Of a DNA stretch of 64,000 nucleotides, positions 1 through 8,579 are shown piece after piece (positions within the stretch are counted from its first letter, which is position 1; every line of letters begins with the position of its first letter). The stretch lies in NCBI GenBank assembly GCA_018873225.1, contig JAEILZ010000006.1:3720001-3784000 (forward strand), written 5' to 3'. Under the pieces are notes generated by a model. It made no database searches, had not been told where the DNA came from, and saw only the letters and a list, made by a program, of their open reading frames with translations. The DNA comes from [Phialemoniopsis] sp. UDSM-2020. Its lineage: Eukaryota; Ascomycota; Sordariomycetes; Thyridiales; Thyridiaceae. A program made the translations under genes and the position numbers.

Positions 1-1495
1 AGATCTGATTACCACTTCCACGCAGACCTGCACTGGCACGGAACGCTGTCTGCCTACTACCATTATCCCTCCCCCAAACTGTGTCCGCCCTTGCACCACA
101 ACTGTGATCACGACCATCCACCATGGTCCCCCAAGCTCAGCGCCGCCGCCGCCCGACACTGTTGTCACAACCACTCATGTCTGCACCGACAATGAACCAT
201 GTGTTCCCACAACAATTCCACTGCCGGCAGACTGCACTCACCCGTGCACCACGACAGTGGTCACCGTATCTACACCACCCGCACCCCCTGACACCGTCGT
301 CACGTCAGTCAGCACATGTGTAGGCACGGAACCTTGCTTTGGAACAACCATCCCGCCGGCATCAGATTGTGTCCATCCGTGTACCACGACGGTCATCACT
401 CCCTCATCGCCTCCCCCTGATACGGTCGTCACATCGACGAGCATCTGTTCGGGAACAGCTCCCTGCGCACCAATCACCATCCCGCCGGCCTCCGACTGCG
501 TCCACCCGTGCACTACAACAGTTATCACTGTTTCTACGCCGCCTCCAGATACGGTCGTTACGTCGACAAGTATTTGCTCAGGCACGGCGCCGTGCGCACC
601 GATCACCATTCCGCCCGCGTCAGACTGTGTGCACCCGTGCACCACGACGGTGGTCACTGTATCTACACCTCCCCCCAATACTGTCATCACTTCGACGCGG
701 ACATGTTCAGGGACAGAGGTGTGCCTGCCCACAACCATCCCACCAGCTTCAGACTGCACGGCCCCGTGCACAACGACCGTCATCACGACTGTCCCGACTC
801 CGACCCCGACTCCGCCGACGAATGCTTGCTACTTCCCACCCGGTACCTGCGACACGACCAACCTCTCTGTCGACCTCTACAACAACTCGGTATCGAACAC
901 GGAGGGCTATGGTATCAGCAACGGACAAGGTGGTGTCGGTCCGGATTATTACTTGGATCAGACGTCGCAGGATCAGGGCACCACCAACAGCCTGGCCGTA
1001 CCGTCTGGAGACAACAACGATCGGACTGGAGACCCATACAGGATTCAGCCACCGGGAGGACAGGGTTTCCAATACAGTCCCGGCCTGACAAAGTCGTACG
1101 GCGGGATGGAAAGGTTTGACGCAAACAACTTCACCATCGTCTTCACTGGCTATTTCGTCCCCCCGACCACTGGAAGTTATAGGTTCTGTGTGCAGGCGGA
1201 CAACCGCGACTACCTGTACATCGGCTCAGACTCGGCCTTTGGGTGCGGCGATGCGTCCAATGCAAATACCCCAAGAGGCGCCGATGATTTGGCCCATTAC
1301 TGGTTTGTGGCGGATACTCAGACTCAGTGTGCCAATATCGACATGACTGAAGGGTTCTACTACCCCCTCCGACAAGTCTACGGTAATTGGGGAACGCCGT
1401 CTTCCTTGACAGTCACTGTCCAGGGTCCTGGCGAGGACTCTGCGACGTCCGATGTCACTGGAAGAGTCGCTCCCAACAACTGTGTCGTCGCTTAA
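1..1495 (+). CDS. GLEYA/PA14-type adhesin, 5' truncated by window edge
   Basis: The frame is open from base 2 to a TAA at 1493-1495, so the gene begins upstream of the window. The N-terminal part (to about base 815) consists of at least six degenerate units of about 40 residues. Each has the pattern DTVVTS..(T/I)C..(E/A)PC..TTIPPASDC..PCTTTV, giving four cysteines per unit followed by a Pro/Thr/Ser-rich linker. The C-terminal part of about 220 residues looks like a GLEYA/PA14 lectin-like domain: FTGYFVPPTTGSYRFCVQA followed by DYLYIGSDSAFGCG. Such proteins are cell-wall or secreted adhesins in fungi, with the repeats acting as a glycosylated stalk. The protein ends shortly after the domain and I see no C-terminal GPI signal, so the lectin domain sits at the C-terminus. 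Family assignment is by motif resemblance. Confidence 0.82.
   Translation, partial: DLITTSTQTCTGTERCLPTTIIPPPNCVRPCTTTVITTIHHGPPSSAPPPPDTVVTTTHVCTDNEPCVPTTIPLPADCTHPCTTTVVTVSTPPAPPDTVVTSVSTCVGTEPCFGTTIPPASDCVHPCTTTVITPSSPPPDTVVTSTSICSGTAPCAPITIPPASDCVHPCTTTVITVSTPPPDTVVTSTSICSGTAPCAPITIPPASDCVHPCTTTVVTVSTPPPNTVITSTRTCSGTEVCLPTTIPPASDCTAPCTTTVITTVPTPTPTPPTNACYFPPGTCDTTNLSVDLYNNSVSNTEGYGISNGQGGVGPDYYLDQTSQDQGTTNSLAVPSGDNNDRTGDPYRIQPPGGQGFQYSPGLTKSYGGMERFDANNFTIVFTGYFVPPTTGSYRFCVQADNRDYLYIGSDSAFGCGDASNANTPRGADDLAHYWFVADTQTQCANIDMTEGFYYPLRQVYGNWGTPSSLTVTVQGPGEDSATSDVTGRVAPNNCVVA
2..815 (+). repeat. in-frame tandem repeat, about 120-bp units encoding Cys/Thr/Pro-rich modules
   Basis: At least six head-to-tail units with a period of roughly 117-135 bp lie inside the adhesin gene. 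The units starting near 417 and 537 are almost identical at the protein level, while the first and last are more diverged. This suggests recent duplication or homogenisation in the middle of the array. The array is cut by the left window edge, so the full copy number is unknown. Confidence 0.85.
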
Positions 1496-2239
1496 GGAAT
1501 AGCTCTGATTGTGTACCTCACACATGGGCATATCACTCCGGATTTCAAGTCATCACACCTTGTTTGACAGATCGCCTGGGAGTCCCTTGGGCCTATTATT
1601 ATTCACTTGTCTCGTACAATACTTACAACATACATCATCATATTAATTCTGTCAACATACATTACCAATTAAGCTTTTCTAAAACATCCTCGACGAGAAT
1701 GATTGCCTTTCTTTGCACTCAGTGACCGCAACTCCCTCCCAGCTGGTTCCCATTCTGCCCGGACACTAGCGTATTGAGTCACCGCTGAATCCCAACTGAA
1801 TTACTATATTGTGTTTACCGACTTGGCTGTTCAAACCCATCCTAGCCTTGACCTCATGTGCATGACACTGCAATAACGACCGGGTTGGAAATGATGTGGT
1901 GTTGGGTGTTGACCGAGCGTTCAACCTCCGAGCGACTGGCGTCATCAGCTGCAAAGAGCCTAGAAGCCAGTGGCCAGAATTAGTCTGGCTCTTCTTCAGG
2001 CCTCATGCTTGCCTAAACGGAGCCCAGCTGGCCAGGCGCTACGGCGCTGGCCGTGTTTCCCACCCAAGCCCGATAGCTTGGCAAACTATTTGAGTCTAGA
2101 TCTGAGCTGAACGACAGGGGTCGTGGAGGCTTCGACGAGCTTAAGATAGACTTCTTCCACAATTAGACACAGCTTGTTGATCGTCTGCTCTTGATCCTCC
2201 TTCTTCCATTTCTAGATTTTGGTCATTTACATAGCGAGC
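1496..2239. other. intergenic region, 744 bp
   Basis: This is the 3' side of the adhesin and the promoter of the next gene. It has AT-rich stretches near 1595-1680. I see no convincing gene, RNA or repeat. Confidence 0.6.
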
Positions 2240-3461
2240 ATGATCTTCAGGATTTTCAGTACGATCTTGGCGCTTGGGCCGGCCGCCCTGGCTCTGGTGC
2301 CTAGAGAGGCCTGCAATGCCGACAACTGCTTGCGTGGCGAGTCCGCATATCGAGTGAATGTATGTCGAAGTCAACTGAAGTTTTCTTTCTGACAGATGTC
2401 TTCATTTGCAGCGCTGAGGGCTTCCTCTCCTTCCTCGAGGCTCGTTGAAGCACAGGCGTACTGCTCCGCGTGGCTCACGGTGACGACCACACCGCAGACA
2501 GTGTAAGCGTTTCCTAGCCAAAACATGCCCAAGTCTTCAGCAACTGACGCGGCCTCGTTCCAGTACATATACTGAGTACTCCACGGTCTCATCTCAGACC
2601 ACGCTCGTCATCCCCACCACAGAGACCATAACCAAACACTCGACTTCAACCCAGGTTGTGCACGAGACGTCAACGACAGTATCCGAGTCGGTCACTACCG
2701 TCACGGTCACCGCCCAAGCCGCTGTGAACAAGCGAGACGCGTCCACTCTTGTCCTACCGACATACGCATCTGCTTGCTCTAATGCTGCACGCTTCTCAAG
2801 CGCATGTTCGTGCATCGGCGTGACGGCGAAGCCTGTCACAGTTACCGCCGCAGCTCCTTCGACAACCATCACTCTGCCGCAGACTTCCATCTCTACAGAG
2901 ATCCAGAACACCGTTGTTCAGACCGACGAAGTCACTACTGTCGACGCCACGGTCACCCAGCAAACGACTGATGCCACGACGACCGTCTCGACCGTCGCTA
3001 CGGCTACGTTCACCGCACCCGCAACCCCGAAGGATGTCAACTTCATCATGAGCTTCGCTCAGGGCACGGGCGTGGGACCGTACGTCACAACACCCCTATG
3101 CAACCCCAACTATGCAATCATTTGCATTCAGGGACAAACCACTACGCCGGCGTCGCCATCCATCTTTACTCTCAAGGCCGATGGCACCCTCTGGCTGGGC
3201 GACAAGGTGGCCGTGTTCCCAAAGAGGGTGTCGGGAGGATATTTGAACTTTCAAGAGAACGTGTACGACAGCACGTTCGCCCCGATCCAGTGCAGTATCC
3301 ATGCTGGAGACGGTCTTTTGCTCTGCAAGGGCCCAGCCGGCAACACCAACAACATCTACTGCGAGGTTACGGCTAACAACTTCTTGCGTTTCACCAATGC
3401 GTGGAACAGGCACAGAGAATATCAGAGTGCAAGCCGCTGGTTGCGTCGGCAACCATTGTGA
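2240..3461 (+). CDS. secreted Thr-rich Cys-containing protein of unknown function
   Basis: The start ATG at 2240 opens a signal peptide (MIFRIFSTILALGPAALAL) followed by REACNADNC. This layout is common in secreted fungal proteins whose next segment reads CLRALRA and then a cysteine-bearing Thr/Val stretch. Two introns are likely. The first ends at 2411, with a donor probably at 2334 and so weak. The second is 2503-2563 (GTAAGC..CAG). The joined exons 2240-2333, 2412-2502 and 2564-3461 stay in frame (about 360 aa). The middle is a long Thr/Val/Ser stretch and the C-terminal part has a LKADGTLWLGDKVAV..YLNFQ segment. The last 20 residues are doubtful, because the +1 frame gives a more Cys-containing tail ending at 3477. 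Function is unknown; a cell-wall or secreted role is inferred from its composition and the adjacent adhesin. Confidence 0.6.
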
Positions 3462-3620
3462 GCTAGTCGGACATTAGAAGTCATATGAAATTTCATAATA
3501 CACATTCTGCCTTGCAGATGAACAAAACACAAGTCTTAGACTATAGACATTTTTATTTCGATGTTGTTTGGTAATGCAAACTCGATTAGTTCCTGCTACA
3601 CGCAGGAATGCCAATGTTGA

Positions 3621-4358
3621 TCAGCATGTTCCAGACCGCAAGCTCCAACCTCCGTCCTTGCAGAAATAAACCACATGTAATATTCTCGAGTACGTGTTTC
3701 TGAAAGTCTCGCGCGGAAATACACCGCCACTCCATTCAAACACAAGGCCGCGCTTCTCAGCCTGGGCCTCCATGTATTCACTGATTTCCAAGTGAGATTT
3801 ATCGTATGCCTCGTGTTTCGTGTGCGCCTGCCTCTTGGCAGGCTCGTCACTGTCGTCGACCAATTTCAACTGCTCAAGGAATGCCTCGCAAGCAGCCCGG
3901 ACTGTAGCAACTGGATTGTCCACCTGAGCAGCACGATTTTGCTCCTGATTCGGGTTCCCTTGTGTCGCATGGTCTGTCTTCTTCGGCGAGCTCTCGGCCC
4001 GCTCCAGCTCGTCACACAAATCCTCTACCTCTACCTTGGCTGCCTGTACATATCGGCGCAGACCCTGGCGAACCTTGTCAAAGTTCTGAAATACCGTGTT
4101 CTCGACCCTCTTGGTGTTGGTGGGTTCGAGCTTATCGAGAAAGTCGTCGACAGAGGCCTTCGCCGAAGCGAGTGTGTCTGCGCGCACGTTTTGCAGGTGC
4201 AGCAGATGTAAAGTGTTCTTGGTGCCGTCGACGATCAGCGTGACGTCGGTGTCTCGCATCTTGAAGTCGTGTTCCTGTGGTCCGGAGCCGTGGACCAGCT
4301 CGGACGTTAGGGCTGCAAATAGGCCTGTGTCGTCATGTCGGGGGCGCTGGTCGGTCAT
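3621..4358 (-). CDS. uncharacterised hydrophilic helical protein
   Basis: This is an uninterrupted 245-codon frame starting at ATG 4358. The product is strongly charged. Long stretches without Pro or Gly (for example around RADTLASAKASVDDFLDKL and VQAAKVEVEDLCDELERA) suggest alpha-helical or coiled-coil structure. There is no signal peptide, membrane segment or recognisable catalytic motif. I do not recognise the family. A splice site near the 3' end could change the last 30 residues, which look less like coding sequence than the rest. Confidence 0.5.
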   Translation of the reverse strand: MTDQRPRHDDTGLFAALTSELVHGSGPQEHDFKMRDTDVTLIVDGTKNTLHLLHLQNVRADTLASAKASVDDFLDKLEPTNTKRVENTVFQNFDKVRQGLRRYVQAAKVEVEDLCDELERAESSPKKTDHATQGNPNQEQNRAAQVDNPVATVRAACEAFLEQLKLVDDSDEPAKRQAHTKHEAYDKSHLEISEYMEAQAEKRGLVFEWSGGVFPRETFRNTYSRILHVVYFCKDGGWSLRSGTC

Positions 4359-4774
4359 GTTTCACTCGAGTTGTATCTTGTATTTAGCTTTCGATATCAC
4401 GTAGCAGAGTTGCAAGGATGAAAGCAGAAGTGCAAGTCTGGCAGTCGACTTGTCTATATGAACCAAACAGCTAGTCGAAGCTATGGGGCTCTGCCTGCAG
4501 CAGGATTCATGCTAGTGGCTCGCTAAATTCAGGCACACCAGCTCCGCTGAAATCCTTAGTCTTGGAATTTCTACAACTATCTTACATCGCCACAAGCCAT
4601 CACGCAAGTGCTTACTTTAAGTTACTTGGCCTTGACTTTCCTTTCATGAGACTTCGCCATCAGTTGAACAGATGAAACAGCTGCTGTCCAAGGACATCTG
4701 AATCCTGGAAAATCGAGCGAGAGAACATACGGAAATATTTGAACATTTGATATATCATGCAACTTTATCTGATC
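4359..4774. other. intergenic region, 416 bp
   Basis: This lies between the start of the helical protein and the end of the first CoA-transferase gene, both on the minus strand. It contains a short palindrome, CTGCCTGCAGCAGG, near 4492, and no recognised gene. Confidence 0.5.
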
Positions 4775-6571
4775 CTACGACACAACCTCAGTAGATAGGT
4801 CAGAAGGCCAACGGGCGGCGTCAATACCATTGCCTCTCGTCCCCACATTATAACGGAGTTGTACGGTGTCAGGCGGAAACTGCAAAATTGGTTTCACAGT
4901 CCGAAAGACCAAATCATCGAGTGCACCGGACGTGCGTCGCTCGAAGAAATCCGGGTTGAGCAGCGTCTTGCCCTCTTTCATCTTTGCGATGAATCGAGGT
5001 ATTGACACGTTCATGCTTTGATAGCTGCGGAAGACCTCTCGACCAGTTTTCACCCAGACCTCATTCCACACGTCTTTTGGGTACTCGCCCACTGATCCGG
5101 CGAGCCACTGGTTGTAGTAGTTGAGCGAGGTGTCCACCAGGTACGATCCTCCGGTCGCGGCCTGTTGCATCAGCGCGTCAAGGACACCACATGTCCCGGC
5201 AATGCCTTGGTTGGGTTAGTGACTGCGTGCTTTCGACGGGAGGAGCAAGAGGGAGAAAGGTAAATTTAACTTACCAGCACAATAGTCGGAGTTTGGAAAG
5301 ACAGGTGTCACTGGCTCATCGTTGCCCATCGCTCTACCGAAGCCCATGGATACACCCGAGTGCGCATCACTGATTGGTTGCCATCCACTGCGATGAGACA
5401 GAGGGCCTCCCCAGCCGAAGCAGTTCTCTCGGACATATACAATCCCACGACGACGACTTCGGATCAGCTCAAAGACTTCCTTGTGGCCAAACCCATGCTT
5501 GTCGAGTACGCCCGGTCTGTATCCGTTCACTACGACATCCGCTTCCAAGATCAACTTGCGCAATTTGTCTCTGTGCTCCTGCTCACGCAGATCAAGCGAG
5601 CAATTCCACTTGCCCCAGTTGAGATCCGGGTGAAGGCCGGAGAAGTCGGCCAAGTGCGGCGCAGTCACTCTCATCACGCTGGCCCCAAGCTCAGCTAGTC
5701 CGCGCGAGATGGCTGGCCCCGCGATGACGCGTGTCAAGTCAACAATCTTGAGTCCTGCAAGAGGCCTGCTAACAGACGTGTCGGCTATAGGTGTCCACCA
5801 GCCGGCCTCGTGTTCTCCAGCCTGTTTGTAGACCTTGTACAGCCCCTTGTCAGTGTTCGCTCTGCCCTGTGGGCTATTTTTGTAGTCTTCGAAACTGAGA
5901 CAAACTGTGGCGGCCTGTTTGTATTGCTCTCCTAGAAGTGCATCCCAGGTATCAGCATCTTCTTGGGCAATGCGTTTTCTGAAGGGCTCGTATGAAGCTT
6001 GCACGTCCTGAATACTTGGATCGTCCCACTCAAATCCGATAGCTTTCAGACTTGGGTCCGGGTTGAGGCTGCCGTGGAGATGAAAGAATATGCCGTCTTT
6101 TGCCTTGTAAATATTTGTGACCGCCTTGCGGAATGGCGACGATGTCATCTGATGCAAGTCGCAATTTGGAAAGAAGTTGGCGTACTTTTGCGTCAGCTCT
6201 CGAATGGGTGTGGGAGAAATGGGCGCGGAGAAGTCCGGATTGACCTCCACCAACAGAGAAGACATAAAGAACAGCTGAGCATGGTCGGTGTTGATAGTCA
6301 CAGGAAATGGTCCTTGGCCGTACTTTCGCTTGATCAAAGCGTTGATAAGAACCGCTTCGAGCCCTTTTTGGGATGCGACACTTTCTGCAAGCCTCCAGTT
6401 AATCGGGAGCGACGGGCTGGCTGATCCTTCAAATGTGACGCAGTCAATTAAGCTCTCTGCCTCTGAAGGAAGTGTATCATGGAGCTTGTTGCCCACTAAA
6501 TCCCTGATAAGGACCTTTCTGGCCTCGTTGGGGATGGAGTAAGTTGCATTGTCGGCAAGTTGATCCATCAT
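4775..6571 (-). CDS. CoA-transferase family III (CaiB/BaiF) protein
   Basis: Exons are 5275-6571 and 4775-5205. The intron 5206-5274 has GTAAG..AG ends, and the joined product is 575 aa. The C-terminal half carries the family III signature: LKIVDLTRVIAGPAISRGLA, then LGASVMRVTAP, the CSLDLRE strand and NGYRPGVLDKHGFG, followed by SDAHSGVSMGFG and SDYCAGIAGTCGV. The N-terminal 270 residues resemble a second, degenerate half, as in the two-half fungal proteins of this family. Known members move CoA between carboxylic acids (formyl-CoA, carnitinyl-CoA, succinyl-CoA). The substrate cannot be read here. The C-terminus (TEVVS) is not a PTS1. Its promoter has two TCGGNNCCGA-like sites at 6783 and 6828. 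It lies head-to-tail with an AMACR-like gene. Confidence 0.85.
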
Positions 6572-6782
6572 GGTGTTAGAGGCTGATTTCGCTCGATGCC
6601 TTCTGAGCTTCTCCTGTAGAGAATCATCAAGCTGGTCTAGAAGCTAACATAGAAAGATCAGCGCCAAGAGTTAACGTCGTTCCTCCACCCCTCTTCCATG
6701 TGTTTGTTGAGGTCATGTAAAGTCTCCACATCATTGCCATCCAGACCTGTGTCGTTGGGCGCCCAGTCTCTGGGGATTCGGC

Positions 6783-6792
6783 TCGGTACCGA
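6783..6792. promoter_or_regulatory. palindrome TCGGTACCGA (CGG-N2-CCG)
   Basis: An exact copy of the cluster motif TCGGNNCCGA, 211 bp upstream of the CoA-transferase start. Inverted CGG triplets are the usual target of Zn2Cys6 regulators. Confidence 0.65.
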
Positions 6793-6827
6793 TGGCCCAC
6801 ACCGAGTTTCGCCGCCGCATTTGCACC

Positions 6828-6837
6828 TCGGTGCCGT
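6828..6837. promoter_or_regulatory. near-copy of cluster palindrome (TCGGTGCCGT)
   Basis: Matches seven of the eight defined positions of TCGGNNCCGA, 45 bp (about four helical turns) from the exact copy at 6783. It is preceded by CC, giving the hexamer CCTCGG. Confidence 0.45.
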
Positions 6838-6989
6838 GTAGTCGAGAATAAATCATATTGCGCTCGCGGAAAATTACCAAGCTCACGAGATCGGATGCAA
6901 AAATCGTTGAGAACATATGGAATCACGAATTGCTTTGCTGGCGTGTGGGGCGTTGTGTTCTCCTAACTAATTACTGCATGCGGTACCTA

Positions 6990-8276
6990 TCATAGTTTAG
7001 ACGTAGATCCAGACACTCGAACCATGCCTGCGAGGCCTTGTTCAAAGTCGGCCCCGCGTCTCCAGCCCATCCACTCGTACAATGTCTCGTCGCCGGCCCC
7101 GCCAGGGGTCAACGGCTCCGCCACCCAGCCATTTCCCGCTGTACTCGCGTTGTCTTGGCTGGTCTTCTTCGTCCCAATAGGAAGCGATGGAGAGCTGCTA
7201 AGAGTTACCACAGATCTTTGTTCGTAGTTGGATGCCTCTAGCTCATGCTGAGTGAGCACAGGCGTGACGCATGCGTCCGTCCCGTCAAAGATCGACTCCC
7301 AGTGTTTGCGTGTGTGCGATCTGAATATTCTCACGAACTGCCGCCGCATATCAGGCCACTGTGCTCTGTCGTCTCTGGGTCCCCGTAGTTGAAACCCGTA
7401 AGGTTTGAGCTTGTTTGCCAAAATAGCGAAGAACTTTGGCTCAAGAGAACCCCTACAATTGATTAGCTTAGTTTCTCTCGCGTTAAGAGCCTGGACCATA
7501 CACCGCGATGTGACCTGAATCCTTCGTCTCGTATGTTGAGTAATATGGGCATCCGCCGTCGAGCAGGTTTGTACCGCGTTCTCGATCCCAGAGCGGAGTC
7601 TTCATGTTCAATCTCGGCGAGGTGGCAATGAATGCACTTCCATCTACCATATTGGCTTCTACCACCTGACCTCGCCCCGTCTTCGTTCTGGCAAGAAGGG
7701 CGAGGACAATGCCTAGAAAGCAGACCAAGCCACCTCCGGCAAAGTCACCGAGCAGGTTCATTGGCGGCGACGGAGGGCTCCCCTGTGCACCCAGCATTGA
7801 AAGCACTCCAGACACAGCAACATAGTTGATGTCGTGACCGGCCATCTCACTATACTTGCCGTCTCTTCTGAAGCCAGTCATCCGCGCAATGATGAGTCTC
7901 GGATTCAAGACTGTAAGCTCTTTGGGGCCCAGACCCAGCTTTTCCAGGACGCCCGGCCGGAAAGGATCGATAATAACGTCGACATTTGGAATCATATCCT
8001 TTATCAATTGCAACCCTTCAGTGGCTTTGAGGTCAACTTGAATCGATGACTTTCTTCGTGTAAGAAGATCTAGGCGACCATCTTGAGAAGGAGAATCGAC
8101 CCTCAACACCTTGGCACCCCAGTCTGCGCACAACATGCCGGCAAAGGGGCCTATTCGCATCACCTGTTAGCAAGAAAGCCTGTTGTGACGAGCACTGTAG
8201 GATAGACATGCTTACCTGGAGCGAGCCCGGCAAACTCGAGTACTCTTATGCCGGATAATGGGGCAAGCTGGGACAT
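6990..8276 (-). CDS. alpha-methylacyl-CoA racemase-like family III CoA-transferase, peroxisomal
   Basis: Exons are 8216-8276, 7502-8150 and 6990-7452, giving 390 aa. The start [20 protein letters not shown] is the classic AMACR N-terminus. It is followed by [55 protein letters not shown] and [13 protein letters not shown], and after intron 2 by [10 protein letters not shown]. Family members interconvert the 2R and 2S forms of 2-methyl-branched acyl-CoAs so they can enter beta-oxidation. The protein ends in SKL, the canonical PTS1, so peroxisomal import is expected. Neighbours are a second CoA-transferase and an AtuA-like gene on the same strand. The alternative is a CoA-transferase rather than a racemase, since the two share a fold. 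Confidence 0.9.
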
Positions 8277-8579
8277 TTGAAAAGTGTGGACGTAAAGCTA
8301 TATGGGCGAATGGAGAAAAGAGTAACAAATTCGAAATGCGGGATGTGAGTGGGCATTTATAGTGTGACCCGATCTGATGGTTAAGCCGACCGAGACCGAG
8401 CGATCAGAGCATTTGCAAGTTCAAGAGATGATAATCATCATCGGATTAAACTTAGTGATTTCATCATTGAAAGAGCTATATGCTTGCGACTGACAGAGTG
8501 GCTCTCACACACGATTTACTAATCAAGTTCAACCTCATTTTCTATGGAAATAATAGCAAGCCTTACAAGTGATTTTACA
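8277..8579. promoter_or_regulatory. promoter region of the AMACR-like gene
   Basis: The gap is 303 bp. At 8385-8400 it carries GCCGACCGAGACCGAG, three CCGA half-sites in direct orientation about 110 bp upstream of the start. These resemble half of the cluster palindrome but no inverted partner is present. Confidence 0.4.

Larger units (their letters stand above)
6572..6989. promoter_or_regulatory. promoter region of the CoA-transferase gene
   Basis: This 418-bp gap lies between two minus-strand genes. It contains TCGGTACCGA and, 45 bp away, TCGGTGCCGT. A minus-strand frame at 6627-6926 has no domain I recognise and overlaps these sites, so I treat it as chance. Confidence 0.55.

Noticed and set aside
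238..786. Minus-strand open frame of 182 codons inside the adhesin repeats
   Set aside because: It is the antisense reading of the repetitive, stop-poor adhesin array and is itself just a repeat of it. It has no start context or independent domain.
6627..6926. Minus-strand frame of about 99 codons between the two CoA-transferase genes
   Set aside because: No recognisable domain, it overlaps the palindromes of the promoter, and neighbouring frames give no better continuation.
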